A stretch of DNA of 25,438 bases, from positions 1 to 25,438 of IMG/VR virus record IMGVR_UViG_3300020603_000126. One strand, written 5' to 3'. The notes beneath the pieces were generated by a model that had not been told where the DNA came from, made no database searches, and worked only from the letters and a program-made list of their open reading frames with translations. This stretch comes from a virus. Each line of letters starts with the position of its first letter. Positions within the stretch are counted from its first letter, which is position 1. This document shows, in pieces, positions 7,982-14,575 of this stretch. A program made the position numbers and the translations under genes.

Positions 7982-8818
7982 TTATCCTAGAGCAATTGCC
8001 AAGGCAGTTGCTTTCTTCTTACTTATCAATTCTCCTACCGTGCCTGACGGGTTTTTAAAATATATACCACTGTCTCCCCCACCTATTGTTTTGTGATATA
8101 TTTTGGTATAGGTTGGTGTACCTGCAGGATCTGAAGCAGTTGAAGCAAATGTTAAAATGTTGTTCACAACAACCAATCCTGTATCTCCAGCCAATGTTAA
8201 ATTTTGTCCTGTAGCTGATGTGATAGAGTTCACACTAGTCAAATTTTGATCTAAATTAATTGTGATGGTGTCGGTGGCACTCACCGCTGTGCTGATGTTG
8301 CCGCCTCCCACAAAAGTGATGATGTTTGAATCTACCACTGTTTGTGCTGAGCCTGTGTCGGCCGTGATATCGAAGCTGGTCATGCCCGCTGCCGCTACCA
8401 CCGTCGAGTCCACGTAGCTCTTGCTGGCCGCGTGGTTGTTGTCCGTGGGCGTGGTGGCCACCTTTATGTTGGCCAGGGCGATGTTGGTTATGGGGCTGGT
8501 TCCCGCGTCGTTGGTGGTGGTGCCCACTATAAAATTGTCTTCGGACTCATCCCAGTAGAACAGTGCGTTGTTGCCGGCTGTGCCCCTGTTCACGTACAGT
8601 CCCGCGTCCAGCAGTTCGCCGGAGTTGTTCCTGGCCAGCTCTATGAATGTGTCCTCCACTGAGAGATTGGCTGTGTTCACAGTGGTTGTGTCCCCATCTA
8701 TGATTAGGTCCCCACGCACCCTCACTGTTTTTGAATCCAGGTCGATCTGATGGGTGCCCGCGGCACCTGATCCTGCCTTTATGGTGTAATCTCCTGATGT
8801 GCGTAGTGTTTTTGCCAT
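7982..8818 (-). CDS. Modular fibre-like virion protein
   Basis: A 278-residue protein. It opens with MAKTLRTSGDYTIKAGSG, then LIIDGDTTTVNTANLSVED and ALFYWDESEDNFIVGTT (residues 37-105), the module shared with the 701- and 335-residue proteins. An 'AASKSYVDSTV' linker follows near residue 125. The C-terminal stretch IYHKTIGGGDSGIYFKN / ELISKKKATALAIALG is a common end of marine phage fibre proteins. It is the first gene of a three-gene operon. A perfect late promoter at 8828-8835 would start transcription about 4 bases before the ATG, and no Shine-Dalgarno sequence is present. Confidence 0.8.
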   Translation of the reverse strand: MAKTLRTSGDYTIKAGSGAAGTHQIDLDSKTVRVRGDLIIDGDTTTVNTANLSVEDTFIELARNNSGELLDAGLYVNRGTAGNNALFYWDESEDNFIVGTTTNDAGTSPITNIALANIKVATTPTDNNHAASKSYVDSTVVAAAGMTSFDITADTGSAQTVVDSNIITFVGGGNISTAVSATDTITINLDQNLTSVNSITSATGQNLTLAGDTGLVVVNNILTFASTASDPAGTPTYTKIYHKTIGGGDSGIYFKNPSGTVGELISKKKATALAIALG

Positions 8819-8827
8819 ATCCAGCTG

Positions 8828-8835
8828 TATTTATA
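8828..8835 (-). promoter_or_regulatory. Late promoter, perfect TATAAATA
   Basis: Exact match to the T4 late (gp55-dependent) consensus on the minus strand, 9 bases before the ATG at 8818. It would drive the 278-104-145 residue gene set. Confidence 0.65.
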
Positions 8836-8884
8836 ACTGTGGAAGGGGGATATTGAATCCCCCATCCTGCTTGTTGCGTTGCTA

Positions 8885-9301
8885 TTAGACCACGTCGATT
8901 ACAACTGATCCAGAAACTGCAGTGTCTTCTGCTGCCGCTGTGCCTAGGCTGTACTTGGCCACGCCTGTGGCGCCAGCCGCTGTGACATAGTGGACGGTGT
9001 TGTTGAAGAACTTGGCAACGTAGGCCACTGTAGAGTCTCCCAGCAACACTTTGACGCAGAATTCGCCTTCTGCCAATGATGCCGGAGCCACGGCCTTGAG
9101 TGTCAAGATTGAATCAGAGCTGTCGTTTTGCTGATGTATCTTGAACCTCTTAGATGATCTCTGGCTGATGATGAAAGAATTGTCGTCTTGCTGCAGAGAG
9201 CCACCAGTTGGAAAGTAGGCTGTAACTTCGATCTTGCCCGCTGTTCCTTCTGCGTTTACGTTTGGGTCTGAGAAACGTATTTTTTTTAATGGTCGTCCCA
9301 T
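8885..9301 (-). CDS. Conserved small virion structural protein
   Basis: A 138-residue protein starting MGRPLKKIRFSDPN, then a beta-rich body (KIEVTAYFPTGGSL, NSFIISQRSSKRFKIHQ, FCVKVLLGDSTVAYVAKFF) and a C-terminal valine-rich strand (SGSVVIDVV). The MGRPL-start type with a 'VSQK/ISQR' motif is familiar from marine myovirus structural regions but has no assigned role that I can name. It is monocistronic in layout. A long structured leader (9302-9405) lies between a late-type promoter and a strong AGGAG ribosome site 7 bases from the ATG, which suggests high and perhaps controlled expression. A capsid-decoration or tail-associated role is possible but unproven. Confidence 0.65.
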   Translation of the reverse strand: MGRPLKKIRFSDPNVNAEGTAGKIEVTAYFPTGGSLQQDDNSFIISQRSSKRFKIHQQNDSSDSILTLKAVAPASLAEGEFCVKVLLGDSTVAYVAKFFNNTVHYVTAAGATGVAKYSLGTAAAEDTAVSGSVVIDVV

Positions 9302-9308
9302 TTGTTTT

Positions 9309-9324
9309 CTCCTTTGTTTAGGAG
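9309..9324 (-). promoter_or_regulatory. Ribosome binding site inside a small hairpin
   Basis: On the minus strand CTCCT (9324-9320) can pair with the ribosome site AGGAG (9313-9309) across an AAACAA loop. The ATG is 7 bases further on. The stem is only 5 bp, so it may merely tune translation. Confidence 0.45.
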
Positions 9325-9330
9325 TCCAAT

Positions 9331-9387
9331 GCTGGTTCTACCAGCTACGCGGTGGTTATCCGCATAAGTCTCCACACCATTGTGGAG
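9331..9387 (-). other. Structured 5' leader with three hairpins
   Basis: In order on the minus strand: CTCCACA/TGTGGAG (9387-9370, 7-bp perfect stem, 4-base loop), GCGG/CCGC (9363-9349, 4-bp) and GCTGG/CCAGC (9345-9331, 5-bp, 5-base loop). All lie between the late-type promoter at 9406 and the ribosome site of the 138-residue gene. Confidence 0.5.
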
Positions 9388-9405
9388 CACTGCTTGAACT
9401 GAAGC

Positions 9406-9413
9406 TATTTATG
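9406..9413 (-). promoter_or_regulatory. Late-promoter-like octamer (CATAAATA)
   Basis: The same variant as at 585-592, on the minus strand, 104 bases before the ATG at 9301. It gives the 138-residue gene a leader of about 98 bases. Confidence 0.45.
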
Positions 9414-9442
9414 CGATGCTGAAATATATTATACTGTGTGAT

Positions 9443-9471
9443 AAAAGGGCGATGCTCGCGAACACCGCCCT
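9443..9471 (-). terminator. Hairpin terminator after the small membrane-protein gene
   Basis: AGGGCG/CGCCCT stem (9466-9471 with 9446-9451) with further inner pairing (TGTTCG/CGAGCA). On the minus strand it is followed by TTTTA. It lies 18 bases after the stop at 9489. Confidence 0.75.
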
Positions 9472-9488
9472 CAGTTTCCTGGGCCGTG

Positions 9489-9722
9489 TTACTTCTTCTT
9501 GTAGATGCTGTACAAGACAAAGATGGCTATCAAGCCAACCAGTCCCTCAGTGGAAAAAGTTTTCACGATTTGGGTGATGTTGCCTATGATGTTGGTCTGA
9601 GACAGGAACGGTATGCTCTGTCCCTTGAACAACACTTCCAGCACTATCCCAAGGGCCAACAGGGTCACGCCAAGATCTGCCAGCGCGGACGCCCATTGTT
9701 TTACTTTGTTTAAGTATTCCAT
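9489..9722 (-). CDS. Small two-helix membrane protein, holin candidate
   Basis: A 77-residue protein with two hydrophobic segments, about residues 14-32 (LGVTLLALGIVLEVLF) and 59-74 (GLVGLIAIFVLYSIY), and a basic C-terminal tail (KKK). There is no signal-peptide cleavage site. The size, two membrane helices and charged tail fit a small holin, but membrane-associated virion or assembly proteins look the same and the position next to gp23 is not where T4 keeps its holin. A strong AAAGGAG site (9732-9738) precedes the ATG. The gene has its own terminators on both sides (9443-9471 and 9880-9907), so it is expressed separately from the capsid operon. Confidence 0.7.
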   Translation of the reverse strand: MEYLNKVKQWASALADLGVTLLALGIVLEVLFKGQSIPFLSQTNIIGNITQIVKTFSTEGLVGLIAIFVLYSIYKKK

Positions 9723-9773
9723 TTTATTGGACTCCTTTCACATTGTTGCGACGAACTTGATTGTTCGTAGAAA

Positions 9774-9781
9774 TATTTAAA
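9774..9781 (-). promoter_or_regulatory. Late-promoter-like octamer (TTTAAATA)
   Basis: The TAAATA core on the minus strand lies 51 bases before the ATG at 9722. Between them, ACGAAC and GTTCGT (around 9750-9768) form a 6-bp hairpin in the leader. Confidence 0.3.
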
Positions 9782-9849
9782 TGGCAGCTAGATTTATTAA
9801 AATACTAGATTTGCTTTGTGGTTCGTATGACAGTGAAAAAATTCGATAA
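9781..9849 (+). CDS. Possible 22-residue plus-strand peptide
   Basis: ATG at 9781 to TAA at 9849 encodes MAARFIKILDLLCGSYDSEK plus two residues, which looks amphipathic and protein-like. The terminator at 9880-9907 would end its transcript. There is no Shine-Dalgarno sequence and no plus-strand promoter motif just before it, so this may be chance. Confidence 0.15.
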   Translation: MAARFIKILDLLCGSYDSEKIR

Positions 9850-9879
9850 TATGTATATAGAATGACGCCCGGTCAAAAA

Positions 9880-9907
9880 AAAAGGGCGCCATTTCTGACG
9901 CCCTTTT
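9880..9907 (-). terminator. Hairpin terminator of the capsid operon
   Basis: A 9-bp stem (AAAAGGGCG / CGCCCTTTT) with a 10-base loop. On the minus strand a run of T follows, complementary to the A-run at 9875-9883. It lies 25 bases after the gp23 stop and closes the long head operon. Confidence 0.85.
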
Positions 9908-9932
9908 CTAGAAAAATTCTCCAATCTTGCGA

Positions 9933-11117
9933 TTATTTGAATTTTAAGTTTGATGTGGTTACCGTTACTGTACCTAGGTAGTCGGCAGCGTTACCAAGAG
10001 ATGACGCAGTGTTTGACAACTCTACGTAACCGTATCTTGTTAAGAAACCTACTACTGGTTCAAAGGTAGACGGATCAAGCACAACGCCTGAACTCATCAA
10101 AGGAATGTAAGGACAATAGAACGCAGCAGCATCTGCTTCTGACGATCCTTTGTATCCTACAAGCACTTTGTTACCTGCATCTGTGTCAGCTGAGTAAGAA
10201 TTTACGTAAACTCTCATCGCTGAGTTCAATGTTCCAACAAACTTGGTGTTTGATGGAGCCTCGAACGTTCCTTCAGTTGTTCTTGCGAACGCTGAGGTTG
10301 TTGCAGATTGAAGCACAGTCAACATAGTTGGTGATACCACCGCCCAGTTACCTGCACCTCTTCTTGTTCTTTGTGCGATTGTGTTTGCCACTCTGTTGAT
10401 CAAGATTGCAAGTGCCGCGTGCTCATCGCCCACGAAAGTTGCAGTTCCAGATACAGCGGCTTGGTCGAACGCTTCTGTGTTACTAGAACCCGCTAAGGTC
10501 ACTAGTGAACCCAGGATTTCTTGGTCGATTTCAGCAGTAATTTCTTGTGCTAAAGCGGCCATGATTTCAGCTTCGATGTCGATGCCTTGCTGTGCCTGTG
10601 CGTCTTGAGCAGCCTCAAAAGTCCATCTTGCAGATAGTTTTCTTGATTTTGCTTCAACAGCTTGTTTTAAGATCTGGATGCTTAATTTCTTTCCAGGAGT
10701 TCCTTCTAGAGCAGAAGTTGCGCCTGCTTTTGTAGAAGAGTTGTCACCTGAATAAGCTTCAGCGATCTTGAATGGAGATAACGCTTCTTCACCTGCGGTA
10801 GTTGTAGTCGTACCAGATGATGCTTCTGCGTATCTTATTCTTAAGGTATGGATTTGTCCCACCGGTCCAGTCATAGGTTGAACACCAACGATCTCGTTTG
10901 CGATCACGGTTGGCATAACCCGTCTGATTACTGGGAGGATAACCCTGTTTAAGGTAGCAACGTTACCTGCAGATGTAGCACCTGCGGTAGCGGCTTCAGT
11001 TAATGCTCTCTTTGTGTTCTCAAGCACTATGTCCAAAGTCTTTTTTCTATTGCCACTTAAACCTTCGGTCAATGCGGCTTTTGTTTCGCCCCATTTTGAT
11101 TCAAATAGTTCTGACAT
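9933..11117 (-). CDS. gp23: Major capsid protein (gp23-like)
   Basis: A 394-residue protein matching T4-type gp23 in motif and place, directly after gp21 and gp22. Recognisable parts include LNRVILPVIRRVMPTVIANE and VGVQPMTGPVGQIHTLRIRY near residues 55-95, and the C-terminal YCPYIPLMSSG / VVGFLTRYGYVE. It forms the hexamers of the head shell. LTE|A at residues 39-42 and LTE|G at 16-19 fit the known gp21 cleavage rule (I/L-x-E, then A or G), so a propeptide of about 41 residues is likely. At 394 residues it is shorter than T4 gp23 (521). An AGGGA ribosome site precedes the ATG, and no separate promoter is seen in the 21-base gap to gp22. Confidence 0.95.
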   Translation of the reverse strand: MSELFESKWGETKAALTEGLSGNRKKTLDIVLENTKRALTEAATAGATSAGNVATLNRVILPVIRRVMPTVIANEIVGVQPMTGPVGQIHTLRIRYAEASSGTTTTTAGEEALSPFKIAEAYSGDNSSTKAGATSALEGTPGKKLSIQILKQAVEAKSRKLSARWTFEAAQDAQAQQGIDIEAEIMAALAQEITAEIDQEILGSLVTLAGSSNTEAFDQAAVSGTATFVGDEHAALAILINRVANTIAQRTRRGAGNWAVVSPTMLTVLQSATTSAFARTTEGTFEAPSNTKFVGTLNSAMRVYVNSYSADTDAGNKVLVGYKGSSEADAAAFYCPYIPLMSSGVVLDPSTFEPVVGFLTRYGYVELSNTASSLGNAADYLGTVTVTTSNLKFK

Positions 11118-11138
11118 TTGATCTTTTTCCCTTTTTGT

Positions 11139-12212
11139 TTAGTGTTGAATACCCGCCAATTTGCGGATATTGGTTAAATCAGCATCTTCCCTCTGTGCTC
11201 TGTCGCCTTTGGCTTCTGAGATCACTCTCTTGCCAACGGGTCCAACGGACTTGTCGTCCATCACTGGGGGCAGATACTTTGCATATGCAGATTTGAGGTC
11301 TTTTGTTTGAACTGATTCAAGCAACTGACTCATCACGTCTGCCTTGTCTTTGCTCAATGGTTTGAGCAACTCAGCCATCGTTTCCTTGCGTTCCATTAAA
11401 TCTTTGGATCGGGAAATTTCCTTCTCCTTGGATTCAATCACCGCCTGCTTCTCGTCGATGGATTTCTGGGCTTCCGCTATCTTCAAAGTCTGCTCGTCGA
11501 CCACTTTTAATAGTCTGGCAGTCTCGCTCTTCTCATTGAGATAAGAAGATTGATATTCTGAAGCGAACGCCTCGAAAACTCTTTTTCCAAAATTGGTCTG
11601 TCTTGCCGCAGTGATGTCCTCTTTCAACTGAGCGAGTTCCTCGCCCAATTTCTTGGTCACTGCATCTTCAACCACTTTGGCCGATTTAGTGATGAAAGCT
11701 TCTTTGAGTTTCTTCATCTGCTCCTTGGCTTCCTTCACTAATTTAACCTTGGTCTCCACTACTGACTTCTTGTCTTCGTGGAATTCTTTGATTTCTCTTG
11801 CTAGAGCTGCCACAACGAATTCTTCCAATTTGGAGAAATTCTCATGCACGCTCTTTCGATCGGCATTAAGTTCTGTGATCTCTTCTGCTAATTTGTTCAT
11901 CACGAATGATTCCAATTTGGCAGAATGCTTGCCCACGTTCTCTTTGTATGCCGTCTTTTCCATTGCAAGTGCTTTTCTGTCTTCTACGAACTTGGTGATC
12001 TCTTCGCTGAGCTTGTCGGTCATCATCTTGTCGATGGCCTCGATCATGTTGCCCTTGTCGTGCTCATATCGCTTGGCGAACTCTTCTCTAAGTTCAGCAG
12101 CAGCTTGCTCTTTATTTTCTTTAACCTTGTTGTCCCAGGCTTCCTGGATGCTCTTTTGAGTGTCCTCGGAAATAACACCTGACTCAACCAGTTTTGATAT
12201 TGCGTCGAACAT
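11139..12212 (-). CDS. gp22: Prohead core scaffolding protein (gp22-like)
   Basis: A 357-residue, highly charged, almost wholly helical protein between gp21 and gp23, as in T4. It would form the inner core on which gp23 assembles and then be degraded by gp21. The middle holds repeated helical units of roughly 30-40 residues with an 'L(A/S)xEI-xxx-xDRK-xxxE' pattern (LSEEITKFVEDRK, LAEEITELNADRK, LAREIKEFHEDKK, LGEELAQLKED). It is longer than T4 gp22 (269). Possible gp21 sites include LKE|A in the middle. The ATG overlaps the gp21 stop by one base (TAATG), with AAGGA upstream, indicating coupled translation. Confidence 0.9.
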   Translation of the reverse strand: MFDAISKLVESGVISEDTQKSIQEAWDNKVKENKEQAAAELREEFAKRYEHDKGNMIEAIDKMMTDKLSEEITKFVEDRKALAMEKTAYKENVGKHSAKLESFVMNKLAEEITELNADRKSVHENFSKLEEFVVAALAREIKEFHEDKKSVVETKVKLVKEAKEQMKKLKEAFITKSAKVVEDAVTKKLGEELAQLKEDITAARQTNFGKRVFEAFASEYQSSYLNEKSETARLLKVVDEQTLKIAEAQKSIDEKQAVIESKEKEISRSKDLMERKETMAELLKPLSKDKADVMSQLLESVQTKDLKSAYAKYLPPVMDDKSVGPVGKRVISEAKGDRAQREDADLTNIRKLAGIQH

Positions 12213-12841
12213 TATTTTAGGTCCTTTATTATGTTGGTTAGCGCCTCTTTCAGGTACTTTTGTGCTTTTTTGTCATCTCTAATCTCAGCAGCCAGACCCA
12301 TCGCTTTATTTCCGCCCCTTGTGTTTAGCAAGTGTTCGTAAATCGCGGTTGGGTAAGCACCTGGTGCCGAAGGTTGTGCCACTACGTCAACTGTTATTAT
12401 CTCGTAGTCGCTGACCTGTCCTCCACCGTATTCTGACACATTGCCAGAACCTCGGCTAGACACGCCCAGTTTGACTCCGGACTCTAACATAGTCTTCACT
12501 AGTTGGCCCATTGGTGTTGGCAGGATCTTCATCTTGCCGTATCCATTTGGACCGTCCATCCACATGTCTGTAATCATGTGGCTTACTCGGTCCAAATTAA
12601 TTTTTAAATCATCGGGATGGTCCACTTCTCCCAGAACAGAATAACCTGACGTGATCTGGTCATTGAGTGTCTTCACAGCCTTTTGTATCTCATTGACTGG
12701 GTACACTCGCTGATTGGCATTCTTGATGCCGCCCTGGATGCAGATTCCCTTCATGTAAAGGTCCTTGCCTTCCTTGCCTTCGTGCAAGATTTCCATCCTG
12801 GCCTGATCGTAGGTCAAATGCTCTCTTAGGTACAGTGACAT
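12212..12841 (-). CDS. gp21: Prohead maturation protease (gp21-like)
   Basis: A 209-residue serine protease of the T4 prohead protease family, which has the herpesvirus-protease type of fold. Visible catalytic segments are GEVDHPDD with His75 and GVSSRGSG with Ser128 or Ser129, followed by a DVVAQPSAPGA strand near residues 152-162. It cleaves gp22, gp23 and other core proteins inside the prohead and finally itself. The length is close to T4 gp21 (212). An AGGGAG ribosome site lies 6-7 bases before the ATG. It is followed by gp22 with a one-base stop/start overlap. Confidence 0.93.
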   Translation of the reverse strand: MSLYLREHLTYDQARMEILHEGKEGKDLYMKGICIQGGIKNANQRVYPVNEIQKAVKTLNDQITSGYSVLGEVDHPDDLKINLDRVSHMITDMWMDGPNGYGKMKILPTPMGQLVKTMLESGVKLGVSSRGSGNVSEYGGGQVSDYEIITVDVVAQPSAPGAYPTAIYEHLLNTRGGNKAMGLAAEIRDDKKAQKYLKEALTNIIKDLK

Positions 12842-12868
12842 TTCGCTCCCTCTTTCCTCTCTTAGCGC

Positions 12869-13840
12869 TTACTTCTTAGCAGCAGCGATTGGAGATTTAG
12901 CTGATTTGTCCGATCCATCGGTGTTGTTGGCCTTCACTTGTTTTGTGAACGCTGGCTTTTCCTTACCGATTTGATTTTCAAATCCGCCCATTTCTTTAGC
13001 TTTGGGTGCAGGTCTGCCTTTTTCTTCGCCGCCCTGAACGATATTCTTGGCTGTGCCACCCATATCATTTTTTCCGGCTATCGGAGATTTGGCAGATTTG
13101 TCTGAATGGTCCGCTGTGTCGGCAGTCTTCTTCTCATGATACTCCTTCACAGTTTCCTTCTTCATGTCATCCTTCTTAGCTTCTTGCGCCACAGCCACTG
13201 GTGCTGCTGGTGCCTGAGCGTCTTGAACTGGTGCTGCGGGTGCTGCGGACTCTTCTGATTTGTCCTCGCCCTTGTCACCGTTCATCATTTTTTCGAATTC
13301 CGCTTTGAGTTCTTCCAAAGCATCTTCAAGGTCAACGATTTTGTCCTCGACTTCGGCATGATCCTTCTCGTGCGCGTCGATTTCGCCATCTTTGTCATAG
13401 TCTTCTGCTTCGCCCTTTTCGTCGGCCGCAACATCAGCTATAAGATCATCGGTAGCATCACCGCCCACTTCTTCGATTGACTCTTCTTCTTTTGACGCTT
13501 CTTCGATCTCTACTTCTTCATCTACTGTTTCGTCTTTTGAATCTGTCTTTTCAGTTTCTTTCATGTCTTTCTTGTCATGCATTTTTTCAGAAACGGTTTC
13601 GGTTTCTTTCATGTCTTTCTTGTCATGCATTTTTTCAGAAACTACTTCTTCTTTTACTTCTTTTTCGTCTTTTTTCTCATCTTTGGCTTCTTCGATTGCT
13701 GTTTCGCTGTCTACTAGGCCTTCATAGATGTCTCTGGATTTCTCCACAACGATTTCATGGAATAGCGCTTGCGCTTTATCATTCTCTTCGTTGATTAATA
13801 ATTCAAGCAATTGCTCAAATTTATTGGTTGATTGTGTCAT
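12869..13840 (-). CDS. Acidic prohead core protein (gp67/68-like)
   Basis: A 323-residue protein counted from the ATG at 13840. An upstream in-frame ATG at 13864 exists, but an AGGAG (13849-13853) 8 bases before 13840 decides for the later one. Residues 1-45 (KFEQLLELLINEENDKAQAL, then VEKSRDIYEGLV) resemble the N-terminus of T4 prohead core protein gp67, and the place between gp20 and gp21 fits. The rest is low-complexity: Glu/Asp/Lys-rich, two exact 16-residue repeats (VSEKMHDKKDMKETET type), an EF-hand-like DYDKDGEIDAHE loop, Ala/Pro-rich linkers, and DKSAKSPIA twice near the C-terminus. T4 gp67 is about 80 residues, so this is a much extended version. It is probably an internal scaffold component. 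Confidence 0.8.
   Translation of the reverse strand: MTQSTNKFEQLLELLINEENDKAQALFHEIVVEKSRDIYEGLVDSETAIEEAKDEKKDEKEVKEEVVSEKMHDKKDMKETETVSEKMHDKKDMKETEKTDSKDETVDEEVEIEEASKEEESIEEVGGDATDDLIADVAADEKGEAEDYDKDGEIDAHEKDHAEVEDKIVDLEDALEELKAEFEKMMNGDKGEDKSEESAAPAAPVQDAQAPAAPVAVAQEAKKDDMKKETVKEYHEKKTADTADHSDKSAKSPIAGKNDMGGTAKNIVQGGEEKGRPAPKAKEMGGFENQIGKEKPAFTKQVKANNTDGSDKSAKSPIAAAKK
13554..13642. repeat. Exact 41-bp direct repeat, 48 bp apart
   Basis: 13554-13594 and 13602-13642 are identical over 41 bases. The 48-base period is 16 codons, so the repeat duplicates a 16-residue unit in the core protein in frame. The absence of silent changes points to a recent duplication. Confidence 0.9.
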
Positions 13841-13848
13841 TGCACGTG

Positions 13849-13853
13849 CTCCT
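13849..13853 (-). promoter_or_regulatory. Ribosome binding site that fixes the core-protein start
   Basis: AGGAG on the minus strand, 8 bases before the ATG at 13840 and lying inside the extra N-terminus that a start at 13864 would give. Confidence 0.75.
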
Positions 13854-13888
13854 TTTGTCGGCAAGGTTGTTTATACTTTAAAGTGTTG

Positions 13889-13896
13889 TATTTAAG
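13889..13896 (-). promoter_or_regulatory. Late-promoter-like octamer (CTTAAATA)
   Basis: The minus-strand TAAATA core lies 48 bases before the ATG at 13840. The same GGCTTAAATA context occurs at 14827-14836, so the two may be a variant late promoter serving internal points of the head operon. Confidence 0.3.
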
Positions 13897-13928
13897 CCAG
13901 TTCCCTAATAAAGCAGTACTTTTAGTCA

Positions 13929-13944
13929 AAAAACGGTGGTTTTT
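13929..13944 (-). terminator. Weak hairpin after the GNGxS-protein gene
   Basis: AAAAAC/GTTTTT stem with a GGTG loop, 2 bases past the stop at 13946. The stem is AT-rich and likely weak, perhaps a partial terminator or processing site within the operon. Confidence 0.3.
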
Positions 13945-13945
13945 A

Positions 13946-14572
13946 TCAAGATCGGTGTTGTATATTAAGTATTTTTAGGAAATCTTCAATATCTATGTGT
14001 TTAAAGTTGGCGCTGAATTCCAGATCCGTGGGTTTGAAGGCATCTTTGCGTATCACCCTGCGAAATTGTATTTGCGGATAATCTGTCAGCACTCTTTTGG
14101 TTTGATTAAGCCAATTTCCATGATAAGTGGCTTCATCTGTGCTTTTTTTATAGTTTCTGGTATCTTTGAAAACATTGTTAAAGCCGTATCTTTTATTTTT
14201 TGAGTCCTTGACGTGCCCTTGATAATCAAAGCCCAGTATGTAGATCAGGGAGAATTTCTTATCGGCGGCCATTTTCAAAGCGGTTGGACCCGAACTCCAG
14301 CCAAGGCTGGGTTGAAACCATTTGATGTAATTTTTGGCATTGGCGTTCTTTGAATATTGATGATTGTAATTGGTCCATACTTCATGTGTCTTGGGATAGT
14401 CAGTTTCGGCAATTTCAAGTATCATTTTGGGATCAACTGCTATGAGATAGTCGGGCTCTTCGGTTCTGTACACCGCATTGCAGGCAAACACGGTGCCGTG
14501 TTTCTTCAAATCTGCTACAAGGATATTTTTGCGTGATTCGCCATTGCCCAATACAAATGCTGTGTTGGACAT
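13946..14572 (-). CDS. GNGxS Rossmann-like protein (DUF115/GT42-like)
   Basis: A 208-residue protein starting MSNTAFVLGNGESRK, a nucleotide-binding-type loop after the first strand, followed by VFACNAVYRTEEPDYLIAVD. Later come SSGPTALKMAA and LIYILGFDYQGH. The layout recalls the DUF115 family and GT42 sialyltransferase-like proteins, in which a GNGxS loop starts the fold and a conserved 'GxDY' strand follows. A glycan- or nucleotide-sugar-related role is a guess. It sits inside the head operon between the 81-residue gene and the prohead core gene. No such gene lies there in T4, so it is an inserted accessory gene. The ATG is 3 bases after the stop of the upstream gene. Confidence 0.7.
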   Translation of the reverse strand: MSNTAFVLGNGESRKNILVADLKKHGTVFACNAVYRTEEPDYLIAVDPKMILEIAETDYPKTHEVWTNYNHQYSKNANAKNYIKWFQPSLGWSSGPTALKMAADKKFSLIYILGFDYQGHVKDSKNKRYGFNNVFKDTRNYKKSTDEATYHGNWLNQTKRVLTDYPQIQFRRVIRKDAFKPTDLEFSANFKHIDIEDFLKILNIQHRS

Positions 14573-14575
14573 TGT

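Noticed and set aside
9302-9390. tRNA-like pattern on the minus strand (TAGCTGGTAGA, CTCCTAA loop)
   Set aside because: The anticodon stem does not pair and no T-arm or acceptor stem can be formed. It is better explained as a structured leader.
13841-13864. Upstream start (ATG at 13864) for the prohead core protein
   Set aside because: The AGGAG ribosome site lies inside that extension, 8 bases before the ATG at 13840.
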